A DNA stretch of 64,000 bases, from assembly GCF_040907265.1 (NCBI RefSeq), contig NZ_JBFOHP010000002.1, forward strand, positions 4,526,001-4,590,000, in the 5' to 3' direction. Every line of letters starts with the position of its first letter. Positions within the stretch are counted from its first letter, which is position 1. This document shows, one piece after another, positions 17,352 through 27,992 of the stretch. The DNA comes from Streptomyces sclerotialus. GTDB taxonomy: Bacteria; Actinomycetota; Actinomycetes; Streptomycetales; Streptomycetaceae. A program made the position numbers and the translations under genes. The notes under the pieces are model-generated. The model was not told the DNA's origin and searched no databases. It worked only from the letters and a program-made list of their open reading frames with translations.

Positions 17352-17831
17352 TCAGCCCGTCACGTTCCGTACGACGCCCCAGACGAGGGCGGTGGCCAGG
17401 ACCGCGGCGAGCGTGCGCGGGGTCGGCCGGGGACGGTAGCGGCGCCCCCGCAGCCCTTCGTAGAGCAGCCGGCCGCCCACGTACGCGGCGAGCGGCACCC
17501 CGAGGACGAGCAGCGCCGCGTTGTCGTGGAAGGCCGCGGACAGGTCGCCGTGAAGGAGGTCGTACGCCATGCGGGTGCCGCCGCACCCCGGGCAGAGCAG
17601 GCCGGTCATGGCGTTGAAGGGGCAGCGCGGCAGCAGCTGACCGGGCTGGTGCGGGTCGGTGTGCCACAGGTAGGCGCAGGCCGCCGCCGTGAGTCCGGTC
17701 ACCGCCACGGCGCCGAGCAGTGTGACCCGCCGCACCCGCTTCCGGTCCTCCGGGGCGCCCGGCGCGCCCGGTGCGGCCTCCGGCGACGCGCCCGGTACCG
17801 GGCCGGCGTGGTTCCCGCGCTCCTTCGCCAT
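17352..17831 (-). CDS. DUF2752 membrane protein
   Basis: A 159-residue protein with the DUF2752 signature CPFNAMTGLLCPGCGGTRM, where two cysteine pairs may bind metal, flanked by membrane helices (LLGAVAVTGLTAAACAYLW before, NAALLVLGVPLAAYVGG and LAAVLATALVWGVV after). The N-terminal 30 residues are Pro/Ala-rich. The function of DUF2752 is unknown. ATG 17831 (preceded by a G-run) is chosen; the frame stays open to 18104 but the extension looks random. It is transcribed away from topA. Confidence 0.85.
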   Translation of the reverse strand: MAKERGNHAGPVPGASPEAAPGAPGAPEDRKRVRRVTLLGAVAVTGLTAAACAYLWHTDPHQPGQLLPRCPFNAMTGLLCPGCGGTRMAYDLLHGDLSAAFHDNAALLVLGVPLAAYVGGRLLYEGLRGRRYRPRPTPRTLAAVLATALVWGVVRNVTG

Positions 17832-18305
17832 GGCCGGTGCCCCCCGGAAGACGTATATGTGTGTGTCCGGCCACCCATCCTGCCAGCCGTCCCGGCGCCG
17901 GGTCCGGACCCCCGGCCGGTACCGCCCGGCACCCGTTCCCCGCCCCGTCCCCGACCGGTAAACGGAATATCCGCCGTCTGCCTTCCGTTCCTGCTCGGGC
18001 GCCTCAGGCGGAGCAGTATCCGGAGTGCGCCCTTCCGTCTTGGCGGCGGTCCCCGAGGGCCCCGTGACGGCCCCTTCCGCGGCTCCCGTGCGGCACGTGA
18101 TCACGCAGCGTGCCGGGACCGGCGGTGTGTGGTCCGGGCGGCACGAAGGGCTGGACTCGGGTTACCGTTCGAGTGGCGTTGTGGGCTTTTTCCGTTTGAC
18201 ACGGGGGCGGGATGTACCGTCACACTCCGCAGCGTCACCGCAGAGTCGCCCTCGGGAGTCCCGTCCCGAGGTACCCCCCAGCGCCGACCGGAGAGAAGAG
18301 CGAAG
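17832..18305. promoter_or_regulatory. Divergent spacer upstream of topA with a TTGACA element
   Basis: A 474-bp spacer separates the DUF2752 gene and topA. A consensus-like TTGACA lies at 18196-18201, about 105 bp before the topA start, but the sequence 16-19 bp further on (around GTCACAC) is a poor -10, so the topA promoter is only a candidate. The topA ribosome site GGAGAGAAG is at 18290-18298. Confidence 0.4.
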
Positions 18306-21149
18306 TTGTCCCCGACCAGCGACACCGCACAAGGCGGCGGCCGCCGACTCGTCATCGTCGAGTCGCCTGCCAAGGCGAAGACGATCAAGGGCTACCTCGG
18401 CCCTGGATACGTCGTCGAAGCGAGCGTCGGGCACATCCGTGACCTTCCGAACGGCGCCGCCGAGGTCCCGGCGAAGTACAAGGGCGAGTCCTGGGCCCGC
18501 CTCGGCGTGAACGTCGACGCCGACTTCCAGCCGATCTACGTCGTGAACAGCGACAAGAAGGACCAGGTCAAGAAGCTCAAGGAGCTGCTGGCAGAGTCCG
18601 ACGAACTCTTCCTCGCCACCGATGAGGACCGCGAGGGCGAGGCCATCGCCTGGCACCTGCAGGAGATCCTCAAGCCCAAGGTCCCCGTCCACCGCATGGT
18701 CTTCCACGAGATCACCAAGGACGCCATCCGGGACGCCGTGGCGAACCCGCGGGAGCTGAACAAGAAGCTCGTCGACGCCCAGGAGACCCGCCGCATCCTC
18801 GACCGCCTCTACGGCTACGAGGTCTCGCCGGTCCTGTGGAAGAAGGTCATGCCGCGGCTGTCGGCCGGCCGCGTGCAGTCCGTCGCCACCCGTCTCGTCG
18901 TCGAGCGGGAGCGCGAGCGCATCGCCTTCCGCTCCGCCGAGTACTGGGACCTGACCGGCACCTTCGCCACGGGCCGCGAGGGCGACGCGACCGACCCGGG
19001 CACCTTCGGCGCCCGCCTGACGACTGTCGACGGCCGCCGCGTCGCCCAGGGCCGCGACTTCGGTCCCGACGGCCGGCTCAAGACCGACCAGGTCCTGCAC
19101 CTGGACGAGGCGAACGCCCGCGCGCTGGCCGCGGCCCTGGAGGACACGCGGTTCGCCGTCCGCTCGGTCGAGTCCAAGCCGTACCGCCGCTCCCCGTACG
19201 CGCCGTTCCGTACGACGACGCTGCAGCAGGAGGCCAGCCGCAAGCTGGGCTTCGGTGCGAAGTCGACCATGCAGGTGGCACAGAAGCTGTACGAGAACGG
19301 CTTCATCACCTACATGCGTACGGACTCCACGACGCTCTCCGACACCGCCGTCGCGGCGGCCCGCTCGCAGGTCACGCAGCTCTACGGCGCCGACTACCTC
19401 CCGGACAAGCCGCGCTCGTACGCGGGCAAGGTGAAGAACGCCCAGGAGGCGCACGAGGCGATCCGCCCCTCCGGCGACCGCTTCCGCACGCCCGCCGAGA
19501 CCGGCCTGACCGGCGACCAGTTCAAGCTGTACGAGCTGATCTGGAAGCGCACCGTCGCGTCCCAGATGAAGGACGCCACCGGTAACAGCGTCACCGTCAA
19601 GCTCGGCGGCACGGCGAGCGACGGCCGGGACGCCGAGTTCAGCGCGTCCGGCAAGACCATCACCTTCCACGGCTTCCTCAAGGCGTACGTCGAGGGCGCG
19701 GACGACCCGAACGCCGAGCTGGACGACCGCGAGCGCCGGCTGCCGCAGGTCGCCGAGGGCGACCCGCTGACCGCCCGTGAGATGTCCGTGGACGGCCACG
19801 CCACCAAGCCGCCGGCCCGCTACACCGAGGCCACGCTGGTCAAGGAGCTGGAGGAGCGGGAGATCGGCCGCCCGTCGACGTACGCGTCGATCATCGGCAC
19901 GATCCTGGACCGCGGCTACGTCTTCAAGAAGGGCACGGCCCTGGTGCCGTCCTTCCTGTCCTTCGCCGTGGTCAACCTCCTGGAGAAGCACTTCGGGCGG
20001 CTCGTCGACTACGACTTCACCGCCAAGATGGAGGACGACCTCGACCGCATCGCGCGCGGCGAGGCCCAGTCCGTGCCGTGGCTGCGCCGCTTCTACTTCG
20101 GCGAGGGCGAGGCCGAGGGCGCCGCCTCCGAGGCGGGCAACGGCGACGGCGACCACCTCGGCGGCCTCAAGGAACTGGTCACGGACCTGGGCGCGATCGA
20201 CGCCCGGGAGGTGTCCTCCTTCCCGGTCGGCGACGGCATCGTGCTCCGGGTGGGCCGCTACGGCCCGTACGTGGAGCGCGGCGAGAAGGACACCGACAAC
20301 CACCAGCGCGCCGACGTGCCGGACGACCTGGCGCCCGACGAGCTGACGGTGGAGTACGCCGAGGAGCTGCTGGCCAAGCCCAGCGGCGACTTCGAGCTGG
20401 GCACGGACCCGGAGACCGGCCACCAGATCGTGGCCAAGGACGGCCGGTACGGTCCGTACGTCACCGAGATCCTGCCCGAGGGCACCCCGAAGACCGGCAA
20501 GAACGCGGTCAAGCCGCGTACGGCCTCGCTCTTCAAGTCGATGTCCCTGGACACCGTGACGCTCGCGGACGCGCTCAAGCTGATGTCGCTGCCGCGGGTG
20601 GTCGGCCAGGACGCCGAGGGCGTCGACATCACCGCGCAGAACGGCCGCTACGGCCCGTACCTGAAGAAGGGCACGGACTCGCGCTCCCTGGAGAGCGAGG
20701 AGCAGCTCTTCACCATCACGGTCGACGAGGCGCTGGAGATCTACTCCAAGCCCAAGCAGCGCGGCCGGGCCGCCGCCAAGCCGCCGCTGAAGGAGCTGGG
20801 CACGGACCCGGTCAGCGAGAAGCCGGTCGTGGTCAAGGACGGCCGCTTCGGCCCGTACGTCACCGACGGGGAGACCAACGCGACGCTGCGGCGGGACGAC
20901 GACGTCGAGACGATCACTCCCGAGCGCGGTTACGAGCTGCTCGCCGAGAAGCGCGCCAAGGGCCCGGCCAAGAAGAAGACCGCCAAGAAGGCCCCGGCGA
21001 AGAAGACGGCGGCGAAGAAGACCACCGCCAAGAAGACCACCGCCAAGAAGACGGCGGCCAAGAAGACGACCGCCAAGAAGACCGCGGCGAAGAAGACGAC
21101 CACGGCCGCGAAGAAGACGGCGGCGAAATCCAGCCCGTCCGCGGACTGA
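18306..21149 (+). CDS. topA: DNA topoisomerase I
   Basis: A type IA topoisomerase of 947 residues that relaxes negative supercoils. The TOPRIM domain starts LVIVESPAKAKTIKGYLG and carries LFLATDEDREGEAIAWH (the metal-binding DxDxE region). SAGRVQSVATRLVVERE and the active-site tyrosine in GFITYMRTDSTTLSD follow. Instead of zinc fingers, the C-terminal part has repeated GRYGPY motifs (five copies or close variants), then a strongly basic tail of KKTAAKKTTAKK repeats, the processivity-enhancing feature known from Streptomyces TopA. The start is TTG 18306 with GGAGAGAAG seven bases upstream. Confidence 0.97.
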   Translation: MSPTSDTAQGGGRRLVIVESPAKAKTIKGYLGPGYVVEASVGHIRDLPNGAAEVPAKYKGESWARLGVNVDADFQPIYVVNSDKKDQVKKLKELLAESDELFLATDEDREGEAIAWHLQEILKPKVPVHRMVFHEITKDAIRDAVANPRELNKKLVDAQETRRILDRLYGYEVSPVLWKKVMPRLSAGRVQSVATRLVVERERERIAFRSAEYWDLTGTFATGREGDATDPGTFGARLTTVDGRRVAQGRDFGPDGRLKTDQVLHLDEANARALAAALEDTRFAVRSVESKPYRRSPYAPFRTTTLQQEASRKLGFGAKSTMQVAQKLYENGFITYMRTDSTTLSDTAVAAARSQVTQLYGADYLPDKPRSYAGKVKNAQEAHEAIRPSGDRFRTPAETGLTGDQFKLYELIWKRTVASQMKDATGNSVTVKLGGTASDGRDAEFSASGKTITFHGFLKAYVEGADDPNAELDDRERRLPQVAEGDPLTAREMSVDGHATKPPARYTEATLVKELEEREIGRPSTYASIIGTILDRGYVFKKGTALVPSFLSFAVVNLLEKHFGRLVDYDFTAKMEDDLDRIARGEAQSVPWLRRFYFGEGEAEGAASEAGNGDGDHLGGLKELVTDLGAIDAREVSSFPVGDGIVLRVGRYGPYVERGEKDTDNHQRADVPDDLAPDELTVEYAEELLAKPSGDFELGTDPETGHQIVAKDGRYGPYVTEILPEGTPKTGKNAVKPRTASLFKSMSLDTVTLADALKLMSLPRVVGQDAEGVDITAQNGRYGPYLKKGTDSRSLESEEQLFTITVDEALEIYSKPKQRGRAAAKPPLKELGTDPVSEKPVVVKDGRFGPYVTDGETNATLRRDDDVETITPERGYELLAEKRAKGPAKKKTAKKAPAKKTAAKKTTAKKTTAKKTAAKKTTAKKTAAKKTTTAAKKTAAKSSPSAD

Positions 21150-21211
21150 GGACGGCGCCCGGAGGACGTCCCCGGAGACAGGACCGCCAGGTCCGCTCCT
21201 ATGTTCGGGCA

Positions 21212-21236
21212 GGGACCCGGTGTGTCACCGGGTCCC
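21212..21236 (+). terminator. Hairpin terminator after topA
   Basis: A perfect 11-bp stem (21212-21222 with 21226-21236, GGGACCCGGTG and its complement) with a 3-base TGT loop. It ends 14 bp before the next start codon, so it may also shape that gene's leader. Confidence 0.75.
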
Positions 21237-21250
21237 GCTAGGCTGGCGGA

Positions 21251-24200
21251 ATGACGCGTACCGAGCAGCCAACGGTCGTGACCCCCACATCAGGCGCACT
21301 CGCCGCGGACTCCCGCGAGCGCGCCGTGCGAGCCCTGCTGCGCTTCCCTCCCCTCAAACGGCTGTGGAGCGCCCAGTTCGTCGGCGGCATCGGTGATGCC
21401 CTCGGCATGCTGGTGCTGGTCCTGCTCGCACTCCAGGCGGCGGTCTTCACCCCCCACGGAGGCGCCGCGGCCTTCGGTGGCGGTTACCGGGGAGCGGCCT
21501 TCGCGGTCGCGGCCGTCTTCGGCGCCCGGTTGCTGTCGACGCTGCTCTTCGGTGCCGTGCTGCTCGGCCCGCTCTCCGCGCTGACCGCTCCTGAAGGGCC
21601 CCTGGACCGCCGCTGGACGATGATCGCGGCGGACGGCGTACGTGCCGTGCTGCTCATCATCGCCCCCCTGTGGATCGACTGGCTGCCGGGCAACGCCCTG
21701 GCCTGCGTGCTGATCACCGCCTTCGTGGCCGGTGTCGCCGAGCGCTTCTGGACGGTGTGCCGGGAGAGCGCGGCCCCCGCGCTGCTGCCCGCGCCGCCCG
21801 CCGAGGGCGACGCCGTGAGACCGCAGCGGGACAACCACGACGCGCTCCGCCGCCTCTTCCTGCGCACGGGCTTCGTGGCGCTGCCCATCGCCGCCGCCGG
21901 CCTCCTGGTCGTCACGCTCATCGGGAACGCCCTGGGCGCGGGCATCGAGTGGTTCCACACCCACCAGGCCGCGCTCGGCTCGTACGTCGCGGCCGGCCTG
22001 TTCGCCGCGTCCGTGTCGATCCTGTACTTCCTCGCGTTCCCCGGCGCCCGTACGCCGCGTCCGCGCTCCCCCTGGAGGGCCTGCGCCGTCCCAAGAGCGG
22101 CACCACCGTCGACAAGGGGCGCACGGGCGCGGTCCCGCTCCTCGTCCTGGCCTGCGCCGCCGTCGCCGCCGCGATCGCCGCGGCCGTCGCGGTGAGCGTG
22201 CTGCACGTGCGCGACCTCGGTGGCGGCCCGGTCGGCTTCGCCCTCTTCGTCCTGGCCCTGAGCGGCGGCCCGGTGCTCGGCATCCGCAGCGCCCGCAAGG
22301 TCCTGCCCGGCTTCTCCCGCCGCCGGCTGCTCGCCCTCTCCGTCGCCGTCACGGGCCTCGCGCTGCTGGCCATGGGCCTGGTCCCCGACACGACCACGGT
22401 CCTGCTGCTGGCGCTGCTCGCCGGCGTGAGCGCGGGCGTCGCGGCCAACACCGGGCACACCCTCCTGGACCAGGAGACCGAGGAGTCCCGCACCTCCCGT
22501 ACGACCGAGCACCTGCACGCCGTCGTACGGCTCGCGGTCGCGCCCGCCGCGATCATCGGCCCGCTGCTGGCCGCCGGTATCGGCCCGCACCACCTCGGGA
22601 ACGGCTCGTTCGTCTTCGCGCACGGCGGTGCGGCCTTCACGCTCATGCTCGTCGGCGCGCTGCTGCTGCCGGTGGCCGCGTGGGTGCTGGGCAAGACCGA
22701 CGACCGCCAGGGCGTACCGCTCCGCCGCGACCTGCGCGAGGCGCTGCGCGGCGGCGACCCGGAGCAGGCCCCGGCGCCGACCGGCTTCTTCATCGCCCTG
22801 GAGGGCGGCGACGGGGCCGGCAAGTCCACGCAGGTCGAGGCGCTCGCCGACTGGATAAGGGCCAAGGGCCACGAGGTCGTGGTGACCCGCGAGCCGGGCG
22901 CCACCGCCATCGGCAAGCGGCTGCGCTCGATCATCCTGGACGTCTCCACGTCCGGGCTGTCGGACCGGGCCGAGGCCCTGATGTTCGCCGCCGACCGCGC
23001 CGAGCACGTGGACAGCGTGATCCGGCCGGCCCTGGAGCGCGGCGCCGTCGTCATCACCGACCGGTACATCGACTCCTCGGTGGCGTACCAGGGCGCGGGC
23101 CGCAACCTCGCCCCGACCGAGATCGCCCGTATCTCCCGCTGGGCCACCGACGGCCTGGTCCCGCACCTCACGGTCCTGCTGGACGTCTCCCCGGAGACGG
23201 CGCGCGAGCGCTTCACGGAGGCGCCGGACCGGCTGGAGTCCGAGCCCGCCGAGTTCCACGAGCGGGTGCGCAACGGCTTCCTCGCCCTCGCCGCCGCCGA
23301 CCCGGCCCGCTACCTGGTCGTGGATGCCGGGCAGGAGCCCGAGGCCGTCACCACGGTCGTACGGCACCGCCTGGACCAGGTGCTGCCGCTCTCCGAGGCC
23401 GAGGTCAAGGCGCAGGCCGAGGCCCGTAAGGCCGCCGAGGAGGAGGCCCGCAGGAAGGCCGAGGAGGAGGCCGCCCGCAAGGCCGAGGAGGAGCGGCAGG
23501 AGCGCGAGCGCCAGGAGCAGCTGGCCCGGCTGCGCGCCGAGGAGGAGGAGCGCAAGCGCCGCGAGATCGAGGCCGCCAAGGCGCGCGAGGCCGCCAAGCA
23601 GGCGGAGGAGGCCCGGCAGCGTGCCGAGGAGGCCCGCCGCCAGGCCGAGGAGGAGCGCAAGCGCCGGGAGGCCGAGGAGGCAGCGCGCCAGGCCGAGCAG
23701 GAGCGGCTGCGCCGGCAGCACGAGGAGGAGAAGCGGCTCCGCAGGGAGGCCGAGGAGCGTCGCCTGGAGAAGCAGCGCAAGGCGGAGGAGGCGCTGCTCC
23801 GTGCCGAGCAGGCGCGGCTCGCCGCGGCCTCGGCGACGGAGGGCGTGCACGACTCCGACGCGCCGACCACCGAGACGCCGATGGTCAACATGTACAAGGA
23901 GCCGCAGGAGGACACGCGGCGTCCGGCCTCCGAGAGCGGGCCGGACGCGGCGGAGACCGTGCCCGGCGGGATGCCGCGGGTGGACATGTGCAAGGAGGAG
24001 GCGCCCGGCTCCGGCGACGCGCCCCGCTCCCGTACGGGCGCCGAGGGCCGGGACACCCGCGCCGGCTCCGACTCCGAGGAGACCGCCGTGCTGCCGCAGC
24101 CCGAGGTGGCCGCGGACGCGGACGACGACGGGGCCGAGGGCGGCCGGCAGGCCTCCGCCGCGGGCTCCGGCGCCGCCGACGAGACGGCCGTGCTGCCGTC

Positions 24201-24621
24201 CGTGCGGCCCGGGGACGCGGACCGGAGCGGCGCCGCCGACGAGACCGCCGTCCTGCCGCCCGTACGGCCCGAAGGTCCGGAGGACCGGGTGCCGTCGTGG
24301 ATGTTCCGCCCGGAGGAGGGCGGTAGGCGGCGGCCGGCGGACGAGTCGAGCACCGAGCGCACGGCCGAGCTGCCCCAGATCGACCCGGTGACGGGCCTGC
24401 CGTCCCACGGCCGGTCCGGTGGCCAGTCCCCGTACGAGTCGTACGCGCCGCAGCAGCCGCATCCTCAGTACGAGCAGCAGGTGCGCCCGGCCGGCCGGCG
24501 CCGCCCGGAGTGGGCCGAGGAGACCCCGCTGGACGATCTCCCGACCCTCGCCGACGAGCTGCTCGGCCCGCGCGACACGGAGGAAGAGGAGGAGCCCCGC
24601 GGCCGCTGGGGCCGCCGCTGA
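21251..24621 (+). CDS. tmk: MFS-type membrane protein / dTMP kinase fusion (apparent frameshift at 22068-22072)
   Basis: The bifunctional Streptomyces Tmk. Residues 1 to about 490 are an MFS-like domain with about ten membrane helices. Residues 510-720 are thymidylate kinase: P-loop LEGGDGAGKSTQVE, DRYIDSSVAYQGAGR, then the LID region. A Glu/Arg/Lys coiled coil (about 725-865) and an acidic disordered tail with ETAVLP-type repeats follow. Phosphorylation of dTMP is essential. In this sequence the frame starting at ATG 21251 runs into nonsense after FPGARTPRPRSP and the protein resumes in another frame with LEGLRRPKSGTTVD. Adding one C to the C5 run at 22068-22072 restores a single 1123-residue frame, so I treat the break as a likely sequencing error. 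Confidence 0.9.
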
Positions 24622-24634
24622 TCCCCGCTTCCCG

Positions 24635-24678
24635 GCCGTCGGCCCCCGGTACGCGCGCGCGTACCGGGGGCCGACGGC
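24635..24678 (+). terminator. Perfect 44-bp palindrome terminator after tmk
   Basis: Two perfect 22-bp arms (24635-24656 and 24657-24678) without a spacer, starting with GCCGTCGGCCCCCGG and followed by a short T-run. It starts 13 bp after the tmk stop and 198 bp before the next gene. Confidence 0.85.
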
Positions 24679-24875
24679 TTTCCGGGCCGGCGGGCCGCTC
24701 GCGCCCGGGGTTTTCCACAGGTGGACCGGACTGTCGGTGCCGTCCACCACAATGGGATGCGACGGGCCGTCCCCGCGCGGCGGCAGGACGGCCAAGGTGT
24801 GCCCCCGGACGCACCCGGCAGCGGTACGGCACGGCGACGGCACGGCAGGACACGGAACAGGACGGCGGAGCGGCA

Positions 24876-26108
24876 ATGGCGGTGTGGGACGACCTGGTGG
24901 GCCAGGAGCGGGTGACGGAGCAGCTCGCCGCCGCGGCACGCGACGCGGACGCCCTCGTCACGGCCGAGGAGCCGGGCGCCGCGGTGCCCGAGTCCGCGCC
25001 GGCCTCCATGAGCGCGTCCAGGATGACGCACGCCTGGCTCTTCACCGGCCCGCCCGGCTCCGGCCGGGCCACCGCGGCGCGTGCCTTCGCCGCAGCCCTG
25101 CAGTGCGTGAGCCCTGACCGCGCCCTGGGCGGCGCCCCCGGCTGCGGCTTCTGCGACGGCTGCCACACGGCGCTGGTCGGCACGCACGCCGACGTCGAGG
25201 TGGTCCGTACGGACCTGCTGTCCATCGGCGTGAAGGAAACCCGTGACCTGGTCCGCCGGGCCTCGATGTCACCGGCCGGCGGCCGCTGGCAGGTGATCGT
25301 CCTGGAGGACGCCGACCGCCTCACCGAAGGCGCGGGAAACGTCCTCCTCAAGGCCGTCGAGGAGCCCGCGCCGCGTACGGTCTGGCTGCTCTGCGCCCCC
25401 TCCATCGAGGACGTGCTCCCCACCATCCGGTCCCGCTGCCGCCTGCTGACGCTGTCCACGCCCGCCACGTCCGCGGTCGCCGACATGCTGATGCGCCGTG
25501 ACGGCATCGAGCCGGCCGCCGCCACGGCCGCGGCGCGCGCCACCCAGGGGCACATCGGCCGGGCCCGTCGGCTGGCGACGGACGAGCGGGCCCGCGCCCG
25601 CCGCGCCGCGGTCCTCAAGCTGCCGCTGCGCATCGACGACATCGGCGGCTGTCTCAAGGCCGCGCAGGAGCTGATCGACGCGGCGGGGGAGGACGCCAAG
25701 CAGGTCGCCGAGGAGGTCGACGCCAAGGAGACCGAGGAGCTGCGGGCCGCGCTGGGCGCCGCGGCGGGCACCGGCGGACGGCTGCCGCGCGGCACGGCGG
25801 GCGTGATGAAGGAGCTGCAGGACAAGCAGAAGCGCCGCTCCACGCGTACCCAGCGCGACAGCCTGGACCTCGCCCTCACCGACCTGACCGGTTTCTACCG
25901 CGACGTCCTGGCCCTTCAGCTCGGCACGGCCGTGGAGCTGGCCAACGAGGACGTACGGGACAGCGTGCAGCGCATCGCCGCCGGCTCCACGCCCGAGCGC
26001 ACCCTGCGCCGGATAGAAGCGGTCCTCGCCTGCCGCCAGGCCCTGGACCGCAACGTCGCCCCGCTCCTGGCCGTCGAGGCGATGACCGCGGCGCTCAGGG
26101 CGGGCTGA
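24876..26108 (+). CDS. holB: DNA polymerase III subunit delta-prime
   Basis: A 410-residue clamp-loader subunit with the AAA+ fold: an altered P-loop FTGPPGSGRATAARAFA (Arg instead of the catalytic Lys, as expected for the non-hydrolysing delta-prime), a zinc-binding Cys set CVSPDRALGGAPGCGFCDGC, the VIVLEDADRLTEGAGNVLLK Walker B region, and the sensor SRCRLL. Residues 20-45 hold an acidic insertion (TAEEPGAAVPESAPASMSAS). It opens the beta clamp together with DnaX and delta. ATG 24876 is chosen because the protein starts MAVWDDLVGQ as in the family. It lies downstream of tmk, the usual order. Confidence 0.92.
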   Translation: MAVWDDLVGQERVTEQLAAAARDADALVTAEEPGAAVPESAPASMSASRMTHAWLFTGPPGSGRATAARAFAAALQCVSPDRALGGAPGCGFCDGCHTALVGTHADVEVVRTDLLSIGVKETRDLVRRASMSPAGGRWQVIVLEDADRLTEGAGNVLLKAVEEPAPRTVWLLCAPSIEDVLPTIRSRCRLLTLSTPATSAVADMLMRRDGIEPAAATAAARATQGHIGRARRLATDERARARRAAVLKLPLRIDDIGGCLKAAQELIDAAGEDAKQVAEEVDAKETEELRAALGAAAGTGGRLPRGTAGVMKELQDKQKRRSTRTQRDSLDLALTDLTGFYRDVLALQLGTAVELANEDVRDSVQRIAAGSTPERTLRRIEAVLACRQALDRNVAPLLAVEAMTAALRAG

Positions 26109-26284
26109 GCGGCCCCGCGCCGCGACCTGCCGGGCCGGCCGCCGGCCGCCCGACGGGCCCGTCCGCGACGGCAGGCCGGCATACGGCAGTGCCGCTCGGC
26201 CGAACTCACTCGTACGAGGGCAATAGGCCGGGCACGACCCCACCGGGACGGATACGCTCCCCAGAGCTGTCGCCAACTGTCACC

Positions 26285-26297
26285 ATTGGTCACCAAT
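26285..26297. promoter_or_regulatory. Short palindrome with GTCACC repeats upstream of the peptidase gene
   Basis: ATTGGTCACCAAT is a palindrome centred on one base and lies within three GTCACC copies (26280, 26290 and 26300), 53 bp before the start codon. It could be an operator, but nothing else supports that. Confidence 0.25.
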
Positions 26298-26349
26298 CGT
26301 CACCGAGCCGAGTGCCGCCACCGCCGCCGCCGACCGAGGGACCGTACCC

Positions 26350-27942
26350 ATGGACACCAGCCGTCTGCTCCGCACCTCCGGCGCCGTGCTCGCGGCCGCC
26401 GCGCTGCTCGTCTCCTGCAGTTCGTCCGCCGGCTCGGACGGTGGCGCCGTCGCCTCACCGGCCCGGCAGGGTCCCGACGCGCGCCCGGAGAGCGACAAGG
26501 CGAGCAAGACCCTCGACCCGCTGCCCACGGCCGTACCGGCGGCCCTGCGCCCGTACTACGACCAGAAGCTGAGCTGGCACTCCTGCGGTCCCAAGGGCTT
26601 CGAGTGCGCCACCCTCAAGGCGCCGCTCGACTACGCGAAGCCCAGCCGCGCCACCGATCTGAAGCTCGCCGTCACCCGCAAGAAGGCCACCGGGCCCGGC
26701 AAGCGGATCGGCGCCCTGATGGTCGACCCGGGCGGCCCCGGCGCCTCCGCGGTCAACTACGCCCAGCAGTACGCGCCGGAGCCGGCCGCCGTGAAGGCCC
26801 GGTACGACATGGTCGCCATGGACCCGCGCGGGGTGGCCCGCAGCGAGCCGGTCCGCTGCCTGTCGGGCACGCAGATGGACGCGTACACACAGGTCGACCA
26901 GACGCCGGACGACAAGGCGGAGCAGAAGAAGCTCACCACCGCCTTCAAGAACTTCGCCGACGGCTGCAAGGCCCGCTCCGGCAAGGTGCTCGGCCACGTC
27001 TCGACCATCGAGGCGGCCCGGGACATGGACATCTTCCGGGCCGTCCTGGGCGACCGGAAGCTCACCTACGTGGGCGCCTCGTACGGCACCTTCCTCGGCG
27101 CGACGTACGCGGGCCTGTACCCCTCCCGCGTCGGCCGGCTCGTCCTGGACGGCGCGATGGACCCCTCGCTCAGCGCCCGGCAGCTCAACGAGGACCAGAC
27201 CGCCGGTTTCAACACCGCCTTCACCGCCTTCGCCGCCGACTGCATCAAGAAGCGCGACTGCCCGCTGGGCACCAGGAGCACGGCCGACGCCGGCAAGCAG
27301 CTCTCCGCCTTCTTCCGCCGCCTGGACGCGCGCCCGGTCGCCACGGGGGAGTCCCGCAAGCTCACCGAGTCCCTGGCGACCAGCGGCGTGATCGCCGCCA
27401 TGTACGACCAGGCGGCGTGGCCCCTGCTGCGCGAGTACCTCGCCAAGGCGAAGAAGGGCGACGGCAGCGGCCTGCTCGCCCTCTCCGACTCCTACTACGA
27501 GCGTGACCCGGACGGCAGCTACGCCAACCAGATGTTCGCCAACCCCGCGGTGAACTGCCTCGACCTCCCGCCCGCCTTCTCCTCGCCCGCCCAGGTCGAG
27601 TCCGCGCTCCCCGCCTTCCGCAAGGCCTCCCCGGTCTTCGGCGAGAACTTCGCGTGGGCCCCGCTGAACTGCGCGTACTGGCCCGCCGAGGCCACCGGTG
27701 AACCGCACCGCATCGAAGCGAAGGGTGCCGCCCCGATCCTGGTCGTCGGCACCACCCGCGACCCGGCGACCCCGTACCCCTGGGCCCGCGGCCTGGCCTC
27801 CCAGCTCGCCTCCGGCCGCCTCCTGACGTACGAGGGCGACGGCCACACCGCGTACGGCCGCGGCAGCGACTGCATCGACACCGCCGTGAACACCTACCTC
27901 CTGGAGGGCACCCCGCCGGCCAAGCACAAGCGCTGCTCCTGA
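26350..27942 (+). CDS. Secreted lipoprotein alpha/beta-hydrolase, tripeptidyl aminopeptidase (Slp/TAP family)
   Basis: A 530-residue exported peptidase. The signal peptide ends in a lipobox (LLVSCSSS). The catalytic triad is visible as nucleophile Ser in GASYGTFLGA, Asp in GTTRDPATPY and His in EGDGHTAYGRG, with the oxyanion region VDPGGPGASAV. These features match SlpD/SlpE and secreted tripeptidyl aminopeptidases of Streptomyces, which release N-terminal tripeptides from proteins outside the cell. Cysteines in PAVNCLDLP, LNCAYW and HKRCS suggest disulphides. It is a single gene followed 70 bp later by tRNA-Thr. ATG 26350 starts a normal signal sequence. Confidence 0.93.
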   Translation: MDTSRLLRTSGAVLAAAALLVSCSSSAGSDGGAVASPARQGPDARPESDKASKTLDPLPTAVPAALRPYYDQKLSWHSCGPKGFECATLKAPLDYAKPSRATDLKLAVTRKKATGPGKRIGALMVDPGGPGASAVNYAQQYAPEPAAVKARYDMVAMDPRGVARSEPVRCLSGTQMDAYTQVDQTPDDKAEQKKLTTAFKNFADGCKARSGKVLGHVSTIEAARDMDIFRAVLGDRKLTYVGASYGTFLGATYAGLYPSRVGRLVLDGAMDPSLSARQLNEDQTAGFNTAFTAFAADCIKKRDCPLGTRSTADAGKQLSAFFRRLDARPVATGESRKLTESLATSGVIAAMYDQAAWPLLREYLAKAKKGDGSGLLALSDSYYERDPDGSYANQMFANPAVNCLDLPPAFSSPAQVESALPAFRKASPVFGENFAWAPLNCAYWPAEATGEPHRIEAKGAAPILVVGTTRDPATPYPWARGLASQLASGRLLTYEGDGHTAYGRGSDCIDTAVNTYLLEGTPPAKHKRCS

Positions 27943-27992
27943 CCTCGGAGGCCGTCGCCGAAGCCGATTACGAATCACCCCTCCGCCATGTG

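Noticed and set aside
21484..24939. A 1151-codon minus-strand open frame opposite tmk
   Set aside because: It is low-complexity Leu/Arg/Gly sequence antisense to the coiled-coil region of tmk; a GC artefact.
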